A DNA stretch of 64,000 nt from Pyropia haitanensis (taxonomy: Eukaryota > Rhodophyta > Bangiophyceae > Bangiales > Bangiaceae): NCBI GenBank assembly GCA_008729055.1, contig SDUX01000006.1, positions 1,745,501 to 1,809,500 on the forward strand, given 5' to 3'. Each line of letters starts with the position of its first letter. Position 1 is the stretch's first letter. Under the pieces are notes generated by a model. That model ran no database searches. It was not told the DNA's origin and saw nothing but the letters and a program-made list of their open reading frames with translations. Positions 59,838-64,000 of this stretch are shown here, one piece after another. The position numbers and the translations under genes are program-made.

Positions 59838-61041
59838 CTGGGGGCGTGTGCCAGTGACCAGTGTCTAGTGGGGGTGGACAGAGTACGCTCACTGTGCTGC
59901 TGTGCGCCCGTCTCCCTCGCGCGGGGACGGCCGCCGCGACGGCCACGCTGGACAGAGGCGTCGCCGCCCGCCCGGCAACCGCCGCCGCCGTCGACGCGTG
60001 GTCGTCGCCTTCCCGGCCGCCCCGGCCGTGCTCGTCGTCGCGTCGGTGCTGGGCGTCGCGGTCTCGGCGGCGGCGGCAGCGGCGGCGGCAGCCGCGGGGG
60101 ACCCCACGACGCGAGCGGTCCCCCCCCCCCCTCTCCCCCGTCACTGCCCTCTTCGTTGCGGACTTTCACCGGTCGCTCGCGCCCGCCGCCATTGCGGCGG
60201 CGCTGCCCGGCGGCCCCGCCTGTGGCGTCGGCACCCTCCGCCGCCGCCGGCGGCGCCGCCACCACCGGCGGCACCCCCCCCCCACGAGCACCCCCACCCC
60301 CACCCTCCCCTCACCGCGGCGGACAGCGTGTGGGGTGCGGTGGTGCCGACGGTCGCGGCGTCGGACGCGGCGGCGGCGGTGGTGGCGGCGCTCACCCGCG
60401 ACGGCGGCCGCGCCGCCGTCCGCGCGCTGCCGCCGCTATGGGGGGACACTCGCCTCGCCAGGGGCGGACGGGGACAGGCCGCACCAGCCGCTCATTGCAT
60501 CCTGGTGCGCAAGTCGGGCAATGACAGCACCTGCACCAGCGGGTTCCGAGCCGCCCGCATCCGTGTCCGCTCCCTGTTGTACCCCCCGTCGGTCGAGCAG
60601 CGCAATGTGGGAGCGACGGCCACGGACAGGGAGACCCCGTCGAGCGTCATAGCGATCCTCCACAAAACCCTGTCACAGGCAGGTTGGCACCGGCGAGTCG
60701 TAGCACAGCAGCGCAATGAGGCGGACACTGGTGTGGAGGGAGCAGTTGACAGCCATGGCAAGCAGCTATCAGGGGAGACGAGGCAGGGAGGGGGGACAAA
60801 CAAAACAAAGCACATTGCAGTACTCGCCACGAGCGGCGGAGCACAAGCGAAAAAAAAAAAGATAGAGGAACAATAGCATGACAGGACACCCACGGCGTCG
60901 GACAGATCCAAAAAAAAAAAAACAGTCCGCTGGGTTTACCGTCCTCGCACGGACCGCAAGCACCACATACACCAGCACCCCCAGCACCTAGCGCCCGCCA
61001 TGGCCGACATCCCACCCCGCCGCCACCACGGCCGTCACAGC
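59838..61041. other. Low-confidence region right of transposon copy 2
   Basis: A frame at 59902-60876 includes a hydrophobic segment (RVVVAFPAAPAVLVVASVLG). A neighbouring frame reads VTALFVADFHRSLAPAAIAA after a C run near 60120-60132, so a broken membrane-protein gene is possible. I cannot define its ends or family. The part from 60640 on is lower in GC and is the 3' flank of ubiquitin-L40. Confidence 0.25.
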
Positions 61042-63584
<2,543 letters not shown>

Positions 63585-64000
63585 ATGCCTCGCGCCCACC
63601 GGGTGGGGCCGCCCACCGCTCATCGGCGCGTTCCCCCGTCCAACATAGCCACCCGAGGGCGTCCGCGCCCGCATTCATCGAACGTCACCGAGGCGCCACC
63701 CCCCCCTCCCGACTCCTACTCCCGGCCGCTGGAACGCGCGTCGGACGCGACCTTCTCCCGCCCACCTGCCTTGTCGGCGCCCGTGCACTCGGCCATGGGC
63801 CGCGCCGTCGAAGACGCAATCGACAGTGTTGGGGCGTCCCTGTCAGCGGCTGAGACGCGGTTGCTGCGCAACAATCGCCCGCCGGCTCCCGCGGGGAGCC
63901 CGCTCCGCCAACGTCGCACCCGTTCTACCCTGGTCGACACGGCGAATGAGCACGGCCGGCGGCCCTCGGGCTTGACCCTTTCCCGTCGACCCCGCCCTCG
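63585..64000 (+). CDS. Unknown protein, N-terminal part (continues past window)
   Basis: Open from ATG 63585 (MPRAHRVGPPTAHRRVPPSN) to the window edge, at least 138 residues. It is Pro/Ser/Arg-rich with DSYSRPLERASDATFSRP and an amphipathic stretch GRAVEDAIDSVGASLSAAET then RLLRNNRP. The composition is less extreme than the chance frames here, and a CT-rich leader precedes the ATG. Family not recognised; probably a disordered N-terminus of a larger protein. Confidence 0.5.
   Translation, partial: MPRAHRVGPPTAHRRVPPSNIATRGRPRPHSSNVTEAPPPPPDSYSRPLERASDATFSRPPALSAPVHSAMGRAVEDAIDSVGASLSAAETRLLRNNRPPAPAGSPLRQRRTRSTLVDTANEHGRRPSGLTLSRRPRP

Overview
The window looks like nuclear DNA of a very GC-rich, intron-poor photosynthetic eukaryote. 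A bangiophyte red alga (Porphyra/Pyropia type) is my best inference; a GC-rich green alga is the main alternative. The reasons are: coding sequence that is almost all G/C at third positions; only two confident spliceosomal introns, both about 300 nt with GT-AG ends; a ubiquitin-L40 fusion with plant-type ubiquitin residues; plant-type serine acetyltransferase; transit-peptide-like N-termini; and a tRNA gene interrupted at a non-canonical place, as reported for the red alga Cyanidioschyzon merolae. Long G or C runs (10 to 46 nt) are everywhere, and several genes change reading frame exactly at such runs.

Layout, left to right. 0-20 kb holds the 3' end of a serine acetyltransferase, a PP2C phosphatase, an EPTP-repeat membrane protein (minus), a two-finger zinc-finger protein with one intron, a thioredoxin-domain protein with a very long Ala-rich tail (minus) and a secreted M13 peptidase (minus). 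20-31 kb is accessory: a 1.65-kb TIR element, a tRNA-Ile(UAU) with two insertions, a membrane-anchored methyltransferase-like gene (minus), a large palindromic satellite between a 46-nt G run and a 39-nt C run, and a pair of nested TIR elements. 31.5-50.6 kb is gene-dense: phosphate acetyltransferase (minus), a Yar1-like ankyrin protein (minus), a malectin-kelch secreted protein, tripeptidyl-peptidase II, a short TIR element and a family-4 uracil-DNA glycosylase. 51-64 kb holds a DP-type cell-cycle transcription factor (minus), a Nudix-box gene whose frame runs into a second, inverted copy of the 1.65-kb element, ubiquitin-L40 (minus), and a partial gene at the right edge.

The genes are unrelated single loci, as is normal for a eukaryote; no operon or gene cluster is evident. 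The least expected items are the doubly interrupted tRNA gene, the palindromic satellite, the family of TIR elements sharing CGCAGTG termini and 3-bp CNG target duplications, and a glycosylase that has lost at least two of its Fe-S cluster cysteines and apparently all four.
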